Shown here in pieces: positions 54,466 through 64,000 of a stretch of 64,000 nucleotides of DNA. Numbering within the stretch: the first letter of the stretch is position 1; every line of letters starts with the position of its first letter. Source of the DNA: Hygrocybe punicea (taxonomy: Eukaryota > Basidiomycota > Agaricomycetes > Agaricales > Hygrophoraceae); assembly GCA_963556145.1 (NCBI GenBank), contig OY744473.1, forward strand, positions 2,604,001-2,668,000. The letters are read 5' to 3'. Below the pieces are notes generated by a model that was not told where the DNA came from, searched no databases, and was given only the letters and a program-made list of their open reading frames with translations. The translations under genes were made by a program, and so were the position numbers.

Positions 54466-57400
54466 ATGCCTGCTTCAACCAATGACAATGCTAGTATGGA
54501 TGCATCTAAATGTAAATTCCATTCTTACCTGCCAAAAGATGAAGCACTCTCAATGGAATCATCATCTGAAAAGTCACTTGTAATTGTAAATCACCCATTT
54601 GAATTGTTGATTCCAAAGTTGACCATTCCAAACTTGAAAGTGATTGCAGCTAGTCATAGCATTCTTGTACACTCAAAAATGAATCATGCATCAATTCAAG
54701 CTGCAATTCAGACTCATGTGTGCTCCAACTGCCCTGAATTTGTATCTGTCTTTGAATTTATTGACCATGAAGCAATTGCAATTCACAAGAAAACTTTGAA
54801 CATCAGAGCAGTAAATAAGTTCAAAGGACAAAATCCCAACAAATATGCACAACAAAATCTTGCAGCTGTACAGAAATTTCAAACTGAAAATCCTGACAAA
54901 CATGCAAAACAAAATCTTGCAGCTGTACATAAATTTCAGAGTGAAAATCCTGACAAACATGCCAAAAATAATTTAGCAGCTGTACAGAAATTTCACAGTG
55001 AAAATCCAGCCAAGCATGCAAAACAAAACCTAGCAGCTGTTAAGAAATTTCAGAGTGACAATCCTGCCAAGCATTCAAAACACAACCAAGTAGCTGTCCA
55101 GAAATTCATCTGGAAAATCCTGAGAAGCATGCAGCACAAAACCTAGCAGCTGTCCAGAAATTTCATCTGGAAAATCCTGAGAAGCATGCAGCACAAAACC
55201 TAGCAGCTGTCCAGAAATTTCATCTGGAGAATCCTGAGAAGCATGCAACACAAAACCTTGCAGCTGTTACAAAATTCACAGTTGATCATCATGACAAGCA
55301 TCTGCAACACACATTAAAGGCAGTTAAAAGACATACCATGAATCACCCTGAGCAGCATGCACAAACAAATCAGGTTGCTGTTCAGACATACAGAGACAAT
55401 ATCCAATTTCCTCCAGAACTACCTTCAGCAACATTGCAACACACTATTATTTCAGGATTTTGTAGTGATACCTCTCCCAACAAATTTTGTGAATCTGGTT
55501 GTGCTGTCTGTGGAAGATTAACTCCAGTCTCTCAATTGAAAAGCTACACAGACTTGAATTTAAGTTGTTTGAAACAATCTGGTATCACTCAAAAAGAGCG
55601 CTTCTCAGTAAATGATCCAATTGAATCTTCAGACAGCCCTATAATAATTGAAGATCTCCATGGCATTTGCAAGAAGTGTTACAAGTCTTTGGTCAAGGGA
55701 AAATGCCCAGCTATGTCTCTGGCAAATGGTTTATGGCTTGGACAAATTCCTAATGAATTGAGTAACTTGTCTTATGCAGAGCACCTGTTAATTGCTAGAG
55801 TGAGACACAATAGATGCATTGTCCGGGTTTCTTCAGGAATGCATAAGATGAGAGCCAATGCCATTACATTTGCCAATCCAACTCCAAAGATTTATGACAT
55901 TTTACCTCCACCTGTTGATGAGTTGGATCAAGTACTTGCATTCATTTATACAGGACCATGTAAGCCTACCAAGTCTGATTTTGAGAGAACACCATTGCTT
56001 GTTAGGAGAAACAAAGTTGCCACTGCTTTGAACTGGTTGAAACCGAACCACTGTGACTATTTTGACTTGAAAATTTCAGAAGAAAACTTGAAGCAATATC
56101 CTGAGAATGACATACCAGTTGTGGTAGAGTACAGACAATTCTTTGTCAACAAAAACCCAGAAGCCACTGCTGTTAATGACATGGAAGAGGAAGAAGGCAC
56201 TGAGACAGGCATGTGTCCATTTGTAGTTCATGGTCTCACAGGTGAAGAGTACTCTACCAAAAGTATCAAAGCCATAAAAGCCATTGCCTTAAAACATTTG
56301 ATGGATAATAAAAAGATCCTGGCAATTGGACATGAGAGTGATCCACAATCCATCTACAATAATCCTCAGTTGTTCCCTCAAATGATGCCATGGTTGTTTC
56401 CTTATGGACTTGGTGGAATTGGAAACTCACTGATTCAAGGCAAGATTTCTGAAATCAAACACAAGAGACATTTGTTAATGTATTATGACAAGAGGTTTCA
56501 GAAAGATCCCCACTTTCCTTTGATTGCATTCAACCATGAGCAAATAAAGGAGTCTACAACAGCTGGCTATTTATTAGCTGAAAAAGCAAAATTTGAACAC
56601 ATCTCACAAAGATTAATGGATGTTGATCTTGGAGTTTTAAATAACATTGCTAGAAAAATTGAAGATGGTGAACATGTTACTCCAGAAACTGATGAAGAGA
56701 AACTTTGTTTCCAATTAATTAAAGACATTGATCATGTAGGAAGTCATGTAAAAGGATCACTCACAAGCAAGAAATACATGAGAAATGAAGTCTGGTCTCT
56801 GATGTCCTTTGTGGGTGCACCTTCCTGGTTCATTACATTTTCACCAGCTGATAACATGCATCCACTCTCCCTATATTATGCTGATACAAAAGAAACATTC
56901 ACACCTGGGCTTAGAGGATATGATGAGCGCTATAGACTTATTGCAGAAAATCCAGTGGCTGGTGCTAGATTCTTTCACTTTATGGTAGAGCTCTTTATCA
57001 AACATGTCCTGGGAGTTGGTTCAAAGCATTCTGGCTTTTATGGCAACACCAAAGCATACTATGGCACAGTGGAGCAACAAGGATGTCTCACACTTCACAT
57101 GCACATGCTACTATGGCTAAAAGGATGTCTGTCACCTCAGGAAATCAGAGATAGAATAATGGATCCCATGTCAGATTTCCAACAGGCTTTTGTTCACTAT
57201 CTAGAAAGCGTACATATTGGTGAATTCATGACTGGAACAATGGATGAAGTCAAAGCTAAGGTCAACCAGAAGTCTGAACAAGAAGACTACAAAGATCCCA
57301 CTCAGACTTTACCTGAAGCACCCCCACCTATGTGTACAAATAAGCATGATGTGAACAGTGACAACAATTGTAATGATTGCAAGCAGGTGAATTCATGGTG

Positions 57401-60400
57401 GGACAGATTTGCAGACACTGTTGATTATTTGATTTTACGTTCTAATGTCCATAATTGTGGCAAAAACAGTGCTAACAATGAAAAAGTGCAGAGAAAAGAT
57501 AGACCCAGTTGCATGAACAAACATGGTAAATGCAAAGCTAGATTTCCCAGACCTTTGTTTGAATCAACACAAGTAGACCCAAAAACTGGTGCATTAAATA
57601 TGAAAAAGGGTGAAGCTTGGATTAATACATTAACACCTCTTGTGACATTTCTACTTTGCTGTAATTCTGATGTTACAAGTCTTCTTTCTGGTACTGCAAT
57701 AAAAGCAATTGTAGCATATATTTCTGACTATATTACAAAACCTGGATTGAAAACATATAGCATATTTGATACCATTAGAAGTGTGTTTGACAGAAACTCA
57801 GAAATGCTTGGAGGGTCAATGAAAAGAAAAGACAAAGCTAGAAAACTCATCACCCAGATCATCAATGCTTTAACTGCAAAACTTGAAATTGGTGGTCCAA
57901 TGGCTTCAATGTATCTGCTTGGTCACCCTGACCATTATACTAGTCACAAATTCATTCCTGTTTACTGGAGAAACTATGTGAGAGAAGTCCAGAAAGCTTG
58001 GAATCCAGATGAAAATGATGACATGCAAGTTGACTCCGAAAAAGTTGTACTGCACAATCAAAAGGGAAAATTCATAGGACTATCTGCTGTGTATGACTAT
58101 ATTTACAGACCAACTCATTATGAAGACATGAATTTATATGAATGGTGCAGGGTGCAGAAAGAGTCAAGAGAAACATTCAAAAACCTCATGATGAAATAAA
58201 CAGTGATGATGAGTTAGATGTCTTGGAATCTGAGCCACAAACCACAACTCACAAAAAAACTTCGAAATCTAATGTACCTACCAGTAATGACTTAAGCATA
58301 GAATTTGATGATCTTAACATCAAAGATGATGACAATTTCATAAAATGTGATTCAGAGGATAATTATAATGAGTCTGATAGCACTGAGTCTGTCCAAGAAG
58401 ATACCAAGCTTTTCCTGGAAGATCACCCATTGTATGAAACACACTGCATAGAATTCAGTGAAAAGAAGCAGTATGTTGTTCCAAACTTTGTTGGTGGTTC
58501 ACTGCCCAGACGTGATAGAGGAGATAGAGAATACTATTGCATCACAATGCTCACTCTGTTCAAACCATGGAGATCTGGCAATGACCTCAAAAGTAACCTA
58601 GAATCATGGGATGAAGCATTCACTGATCATGAATTCACTGACAGGCAATTAGAAATTATGGACAACTTTAATCTGAGATATGAATGTTTAGATGCTAGAG
58701 ATGACTATTCTGCTCAGCTTACACAAGGAGCAGTGTTGGATGGTACTTGTCCTCAATTTATGACTTCAGACATGATTTCACACTTGGATGATGACAACAT
58801 TCAAAATGGTGGTGACTTTGGAGATGACAATTATGAGCAGGACAAAAACAACACAGAGTATGGCACTAACAAATACTCTGAACTTGGTCAACATGGTAGA
58901 CTGATCAAAGCTCAAATGGATGCCACTGAAAACATTGTCAGAAACATTGGTTGGCTTGATCCATGTCCAGATGGTTCTATTACTGTAAATTCTGCTCCAC
59001 TTGAAGTTGAAATGAATCAACCTGGTAGTCAATGGAAACAACTTGTTCAAGAACAGAGACAAGAAATACTAGATGAGTGTAATCAATATATTCCTGCAAA
59101 CTCAAAGTCTGTTTCACACAAAACATATGCTGATGCAAATGAAAACAATGTGATCATTGTGGGCCAGTCATACTTGATGCAATCTTTCAGAGCTGCAAAT
59201 GCACAGAGACAACAGGTAATTGATGCCACAGTTAGAAAATTCAGCTTGAACACTGAGCAGAAAAGAGCCTTTAGGATTATTGCAAATCACACTTCGTCTC
59301 CCAGCAGTGACCAGTTGAAAATGAATATTGCTGGAATGGCTGGCACTGGAAAATCAAAGCAGTTGTTGATTTCTTTGACAATGTACATGAGTCTCACAGA
59401 TTTGTTATTCTTGGTCCTACTGGTACTTCTGCAGCTCTACAAAATGGCTCAACCTATCACTACTTCCTGGGCATCAATCCAAACATGTCAAATAGAAATG
59501 AAGCAATGGGCATTGCTCAGCTCAAAGGGAGACTAGAAGGAGTTGACTACATTTTCATTGATGAAGTCTCAATGTTGTCTTGTCATGATCTCTACAAAAT
59601 CAGTGCTAGACTCACTAAAGCTTTGAACATACATGACATGCCATTTGGTGGAATCAACATGATATTTGCTGGAGACTTTGCACAGTTACCACCAGTTGGA
59701 GGTGCACCGTTGTACAGTGGAACAGTTGGCACTCAGATCACATCAGCCTTGACAACACATTCTCAGGAAACTGCAATTGGAAAAGCACTCTGGCATCAAG
59801 TAACCACAGTTGTGATTCTCAGAGAAAACATGAGACAGAGGACCCAAACAGCTAAGGATGCCTTGTTCAGAACTGCCCTTGTCAACATGCATTATGGCAA
59901 ATGTACAGCACAGGATATTCAATTTTTGAGAACCAGAATTGCAGGCAAACGTCCAGACCAGCCCAACATTGCCTCCAAAGATTTTAGAAATGTTCCCATC
60001 ATATGTGGCATTCACTCACAAAAGGATCAGATCAACCAGCTTGGATGTAAAAGATTTGCTTCAGATACTAATCAAAACTTGACCAACTTCTATTCCATTG
60101 ACAAATGGGGGAAAGGCATGGAGTCTAGTGTGAGAAACAAGTCACAGTCCAAATCTAAAGCAGTACATCAATCCAGTGACATAGATTTTGATACACAAAG
60201 AGAGATATGGAAAGTGCGACATGCTGCCACTGATAACTTTGCTGGGAAACTCTCCTTATGTCTTGGCATGCCTGTAATGCTTCGCAACAATGATGCCACT
60301 GAGCTCTGCATTACAAAAGGACAAGAGGGATTTGTTGTTGGCTGGCAGTCACTCAAAGCAAGTCATGGCAAAAGAGTACTTGACACCCTGTTTGTTGAAC

Positions 60401-61953
60401 TGGACAAACCTCCAAAGCTGATCCAGATTCCAGGACTTCCTGAGAATATAGTGCCCATTGTAAAAAACACCAAGACAATTCAGTGTGTGTTTCCCAGTGA
60501 CCTGAAGGAATCCATTGAGAGACAACAAGTTTGGGTGCTACCTAACTTTGTAATGACTGCTCATGCTGCTCAAGGAAAAACACGTCCATTCAATGTTGTG
60601 CACTTGAACAGTTGCTTCAACCACATGTCATATTATTCTTCATTGTCTAGAAGTGCTTCTGCTGCTGGAACCATAATAATTCAAGGCTTTGACACTAAAG
60701 TGATCACTAGAGGTTGTTCTGGATATCTTAGACAAGAATTTAGAGAACTAGAATTGCTTGATGAGATTACAAGGATTAGATATGAAGGCACTTTGCCTGA
60801 TCACATTGATGCTGGTACACGCTCAGTTATGCTTCGAAACTTTCAGCAGTGGAAGGGAATTCACTATGTTCCTGCCAAAACTGATACTGCTATTAAATGG
60901 TCACCAACTGATCCATTACTATTGGCTCATACAGTCCCTGATAGCCCATGGCAATTGGTTGAAAAAGGCAAAGGCAAACAGAAAGCAGCTGTAATTGCAA
61001 CTTCATTTGTCCCAGCAAAAGGCTCAGTTGCTATTGGTTCAACCCAAAAACATTCACTTGACACAAACAATGAACCAGTAGCTAAAAGGCCTCGGATCAC
61101 CAAAGACCATGTCAACAAAGGATCCACAAGCAAGCAACACGTTATTAAATCTCCAACTGGACTGATCTGGGATAGCAATGACTACAGCTGTGCATATGAC
61201 TCATTGTTGGTGATTCTGTTCAATCTGTGGAAAGACAATCATGCAGAGTGGTGCACAGTATTCAGAAGCATGAATGATCATTTGACCACATTGTCTCATG
61301 GTTTTCCACAGGTGTTGCACAAAAATGTGGCATTTGAACAGCTCAGAGATCACCTTAGAACTACACTGCATAACATGAATCCTACAGACTTTCATAGAGG
61401 CACTGTGGGCATCAGTGTTGCAAATCTGGATATGGAGTTGTTTAAAGTCAATGACATTGTAGCCTCTTCTCAACATGAATGTTCTCAATGTGACTTTGCA
61501 GAAGAACCCATTGATGACAGACTAGGCTATGTGTTACATGCTGATGACACCATTAAACAGTCTACTATGAATTGGGTTGATACCTTGTCACAAAAAACCA
61601 ATAGAAGATGTCCTGATTGCAACAGCAGAATGAAACAACTTGTATTTTATAATGAAGCACCACACATTCTTGTTCTAGAGTATCCATTTAAAAACATTGA
61701 AACCAGTCATAGACTAGAATTTGTTTCAGAGACTGGCACAAAGACATTAGAACTTAGAGGCATTGTATATCATGGTCAATATCATTTCACCTCACGTATT
61801 ATTACTGCACAGAAACAAGTGTGGTATCATGATGGAATGATTACAGGCAACTCTTGTTCCAGAGACACTGTCCTTACACAACTTTCAGACCATGATATCA
61901 GACACTGTAAAAATAGAAACCTTGTACTAGCTATTTATGCTCAGAGTCTTTGA
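54466..61953 (+). pseudogene. Helentron Rep-helicase with USP-like C-terminus (three frameshifts)
   Basis: Drives rolling-circle-type transposition: Rep nicks DNA, helicase unwinds. About 2490 residues across three frames. Order: CSNC pair; about ten 19-residue repeats (54815-55395, AAVQKFQTENPDKHAKQNL type); cysteine-rich segment (GCAVCGRL, GICKKCY), resembling a domain seen before fungal Helitron proteins; Helitron-like N region; Rep with LTLHMHMLLWL (about 57087-57119) and YISDYITK (57717-57740); acidic linker; PIF1/RecD-like helicase with GMAGTGKS (about 59335), FIDEVSML, FAGDFAQLPPVGG, LRENMRQ and VMTAHAAQGKT; USP-like protease (61141-61950) with Cys in DYSCAYDSLL (61189), zinc ribbon CSQC/CPDC and His in YHGQYHF. 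Single-base losses at about 55105, 58195 and 59356, each in an A or T run, break the frame; no in-frame stops occur otherwise. Either freshly broken or intact with sequencing errors. Confidence 0.9.
54815..55395 (+). repeat. 57-bp coding tandem repeats (about ten 19-residue units)
   Basis: Consensus about A-A-V-Q-K-F-x-x-E-N-P-x-K-H-A-x-Q-N-L. Central units (about 55085-55260) are almost identical at DNA level (CAGAAATTTCATCTGGA), outer ones diverged. The first frameshift is in this array. Confidence 0.88.
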
Positions 61954-62358
61954 GCATCCTCCTTGAGGTCAAGCATGGCTTTCTTCATGTGGTAATCTGT
62001 TGTGTAGCATTCAAGGTCATGGAGAAGTAGGGTTGAGCAAATGCGAGTTAATTGTCAGCACACTGTTTGGGGGGCAGTTGTGTTTGGCAGTTGACCTGTT
62101 GCTCCCTGAGCAATTGCTTCATGGCTGAGAGTGTTGCATGATGGTGCAACACAGGGGAGATGGCAGGTAGAGAGGAGGTTGATGAAGACTCAAGACACTC
62201 TATGTAGTTGTATTTTATGCTAATTTATGTGTTGCTGAGGTGGGAGATGGGCTTAGTAGATCAAATATGCAATATGCAACACATGCTATGTATCTTATGC
62301 CATATGTAACATGCTTTATGCAATTTTCTTAATTCAGCAAAGAAGTAGGGAGGGGGAA
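61954..62358 (+). other. Helentron 3' untranslated region
   Basis: Follows the helicase stop. 61975-62110 matches the internal part of the short copies (for example 4905-5030 and 40500-40570), showing that those copies derive from this family's 3' end. No gene. Confidence 0.6.
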
Positions 62359-62404
62359 AAAAGAACTTGTTCATGCCATGCGCAGCATTGGCCCACTAAA
62401 CAAG
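62359..62404 (+). repeat. Helentron 3' terminus: subterminal inverted repeat and hairpin
   Basis: AAAAAAGAACTTGTTC mirrors the 5' end (one mismatch; other copies have AACTCGTTC), followed by GCCATGCGCAGCATTGGC, a 7-bp stem with one bulged base, then CCACTAAACAAG. Conservation between five copies stops exactly after CAAG, where each has a T and then unrelated sequence. CTAA lies inside and is not the end. Confidence 0.8.
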
Positions 62405-64000
62405 TATCATATGTTTTGCTCTTTGTAGTCTTATTTGAGCTTTAGTAAACAAATACAAATAGATGTAAACAAAGACAAATAAATTACTCATTTGCTGATA
62501 TCATCAGTAGACATGCATGAGTGATGTTGCAACTTAACCATATAACAAATACAAATAAACAAACCCAATATGGTTAGATTACTTTATATTACAATTTTGG
62601 TTTTGGTCAATTTTCTCACATAATCATGATTATGTAATCATTAGTCAGATCACCATTTGAACCCAGACTTTGAACCTTATTGCACTTTTGCCTCTTAAAC
62701 CTGAACCATCACCTTCCCCATTGGGTGTGTTGAAGTCCATATTTTTTGACCTTTTTGGCTCCTTTAAGCTCATTTTTCCATATTCAGACTCCGAAAAAAG
62801 GCGATCTGGATCAGGTGATGTGCCCGGACCATTCAGGGTCCAATGCTGACATAAGCTTCCCTTTTATAGACATAAAAGTCAAAAATTCTTTGGATTTTTG
62901 TGCTTTTGCTTTCCTGTGGCTCTGTTTGATTTTCTGGACTACTGGTAATGTCTTATATTGGTATATTTTATTGTTTGTTAACATAATCTATCATTTTACA
63001 GCCCATCTCCCTGTCAATTTTCAAAGTATGTACAAATTTCATGTTTTTTCACCCTTTTTGCTGGTTTAAGCTCAGTTTTCCATATTCAGACTCCGAAAAA
63101 ATGCGACCTGGATCAGGTGATGTTCCTGTACCATTCAGGGTCCAATACTGACATAATCTTTGCTTTTATAGACAAAAAAGTCGAAAATTCTCTAAATTTT
63201 CATGCTTTTTCTTTTCTCTGGCTCTGTTTTGTATCTTGGACCACTGGTGAGGACTTTTATTGGTGTAAATTATTGTTGGTTGACATAATCCATCATTGGA
63301 CAGTTAATCTCCCTGTCAACATTCAAAGTATGTGGAAATTTCGCATTTTTTCACCTTTTTAGATCGTATAAGCTCATTTTTCAACCTACAGGTTTACAGT
63401 GGATCCTTTCTAGCTCAGGTATGAATCTTTTACCATCTATGATCAAATGTTTACATATTATATTTATATATAGCTTTGAAATGCCAAATTTTGTGGATTT
63501 TTTCGATTTTTACTACTTCATGTGCTGGAATTTGTATTGGTATGTTTTTTATACATCTTTTCCAGCTATATTTGACATATCCATATTGTCATCCAGCTTC
63601 TATTTTCAAAAAAATTATAAAACTGTTCACAACAATGTCTTATGATTTTTATCATTGCAATGTCTTGGGCACAATGTGCTGTTACTGGGATTGGCCTTGT
63701 GCCTCCTGCAAGTGACATACAAAATGTCCATGTCACACCAACTGTCTCTGTAATACCAAATGTCATTCTGTGCCCTGTTACTCTGAATTTTTACAAAGAC
63801 AATCTCACAAAGAATGAAAATCCCACTTATTTACCAATTTTAGTCCCCATTCATAATATTAGTCTCCAATCCACCTCTTCTTTCACATCACACATCCCTG
63901 AAAAAATCACAAGTATCTCCAACAGTACTGAATTTGTTCTTTCTAGTTGTAAATCAGCTCATCCCTCTTTTTTATTTGAACTATATGTCAGAATCTTCTT
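62405..64000 (+). pseudogene. Leader and partial small frame of the older Helentron copy
   Basis: Resumes the copy interrupted at 51306. 62745-63365 repeats the 305-bp units. 63630-64000 is homologous to the small protein frame at 53089-53520 (for example SWAQCAVTGIGLVPPA, then NSTEFVLSSC), with indels that shift its start; the remaining part lies beyond the window. Confidence 0.6.

Larger units (their letters stand above)
51307..62404 (+). mobile_element. Autonomous Helentron (Helitron2-like), 11.1 kb
   Basis: The 5' end ACGAGTTCTTTTAATTTATT forms its own hairpin with TAAATGACTCGT. The 3' end has the inverted partner AAAAAAGAACTTGTTC (62359-62374) followed by the hairpin GCCATGC/GCATTGGC and CCCACTAAACAAG ending at 62404. 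The host sequence is T before and T after. The element inserted in an older copy of the same family. Contents: two TCACATGTGAC units (51640-51740), a 305-bp tandem repeat (52190-52805), a small conserved frame (52934-53818), a foldback (53803-54434), the Rep-helicase gene (54466-61953), and a 450-bp 3' region. Confidence 0.85.
42605..64000 (+). mobile_element. Helentron copy split by a MULE and by a second Helentron; runs off the window
   Basis: Segments 42605-43033, 51271-51306 and 62405-64000 together follow the same order as 51420-53500 of the intact element. Its first roughly 110 bp (terminal hairpin, TTAATTAATT) are missing or decayed. The MULE carries off the middle of the leader at 43034, and the younger Helentron inserted in a T run after 51306. 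After 62404 the older copy resumes with TATCATATG and AGTAAACAAATACAAATAG, matching 51880 onward. It is still incomplete at 64000. Confidence 0.75.

Noticed and set aside
62390..62404. CTAA as the canonical Helitron CTRR 3' end
   Set aside because: All five 3' ends stay identical or nearly so past CTAA up to CAAG/TAAG and diverge only after a T, so the true end is CAAG.

Overview
The window looks like a transposon graveyard from a basidiomycete, most likely an agaricomycete mushroom. Supporting signs are very short GT-AG introns (about 40-60 nt), a fungal Tnp2-type CACTA transposase, a chromodomain Ty3/gypsy element, a MULE, non-autonomous hAT elements and a Helitron-like element of the Helentron (Helitron2) type. 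Almost all DNA is mobile-element sequence, nested up to three levels deep. I saw no rRNA, tRNA or CRISPR array. Layout. 1-3500: decayed Tnp2 transposase gene. 4139-5238: 5'-truncated Helentron copy. 5847-17199: three unfamiliar intron-rich host-like genes (minus, plus, minus); the plus-strand one is split by a 2.6 kb Helentron (9461-12067). 17200-31573: a minus-strand Helentron carrying a broken ubiquitin-protease-like tail. It is split by a CACTA-like inverted-repeat element (19365-31348, 3-bp duplication), which is itself split by a gypsy element (20758-28906, 5-bp duplication TCGAC) and a hAT element (29042-30162, 8-bp duplication). The gypsy element holds a further hAT element (24891-25904). 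31574-33425: remains of another Helentron with minisatellites. 33714-35360: probable solo LTR. 37032-42480: gene fragments interrupted by a hAT element and a 1.4 kb Helentron. 42605 to the window end: a Helentron split by an 8.2 kb MULE (43034-51270, 9-bp duplication) and then by an 11.1 kb autonomous Helentron (51307-62404). The two large active-looking systems are the most interesting. The MULE appears to encode a single protein joining a Ulp1-like protease, FAR1-like DNA-binding region, MULE transposase, SWIM finger, AT-hook and zinc knuckle. The autonomous Helentron encodes a replication initiator (Rep) and PIF1-like helicase protein with about ten 19-residue repeats at its front and a USP-like deubiquitinase domain at its end. 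Its ends show asymmetric terminal inverted repeats, a 3' hairpin and insertion between two T residues. Smaller Helentron copies share these ends and were probably moved by such a protein. Two decay styles are visible. In the gypsy pol, the 12936-17199 gene and the first Tnp2 break, the in-frame stops are TGA where arginine (CGA) is expected, pointing to C-to-T decay. In the Helentron helicase the only lesions are three single-base losses in A or T runs, which could be recent decay or assembly error. All assignments rest on reading motifs and repeats by eye; no database search was run.
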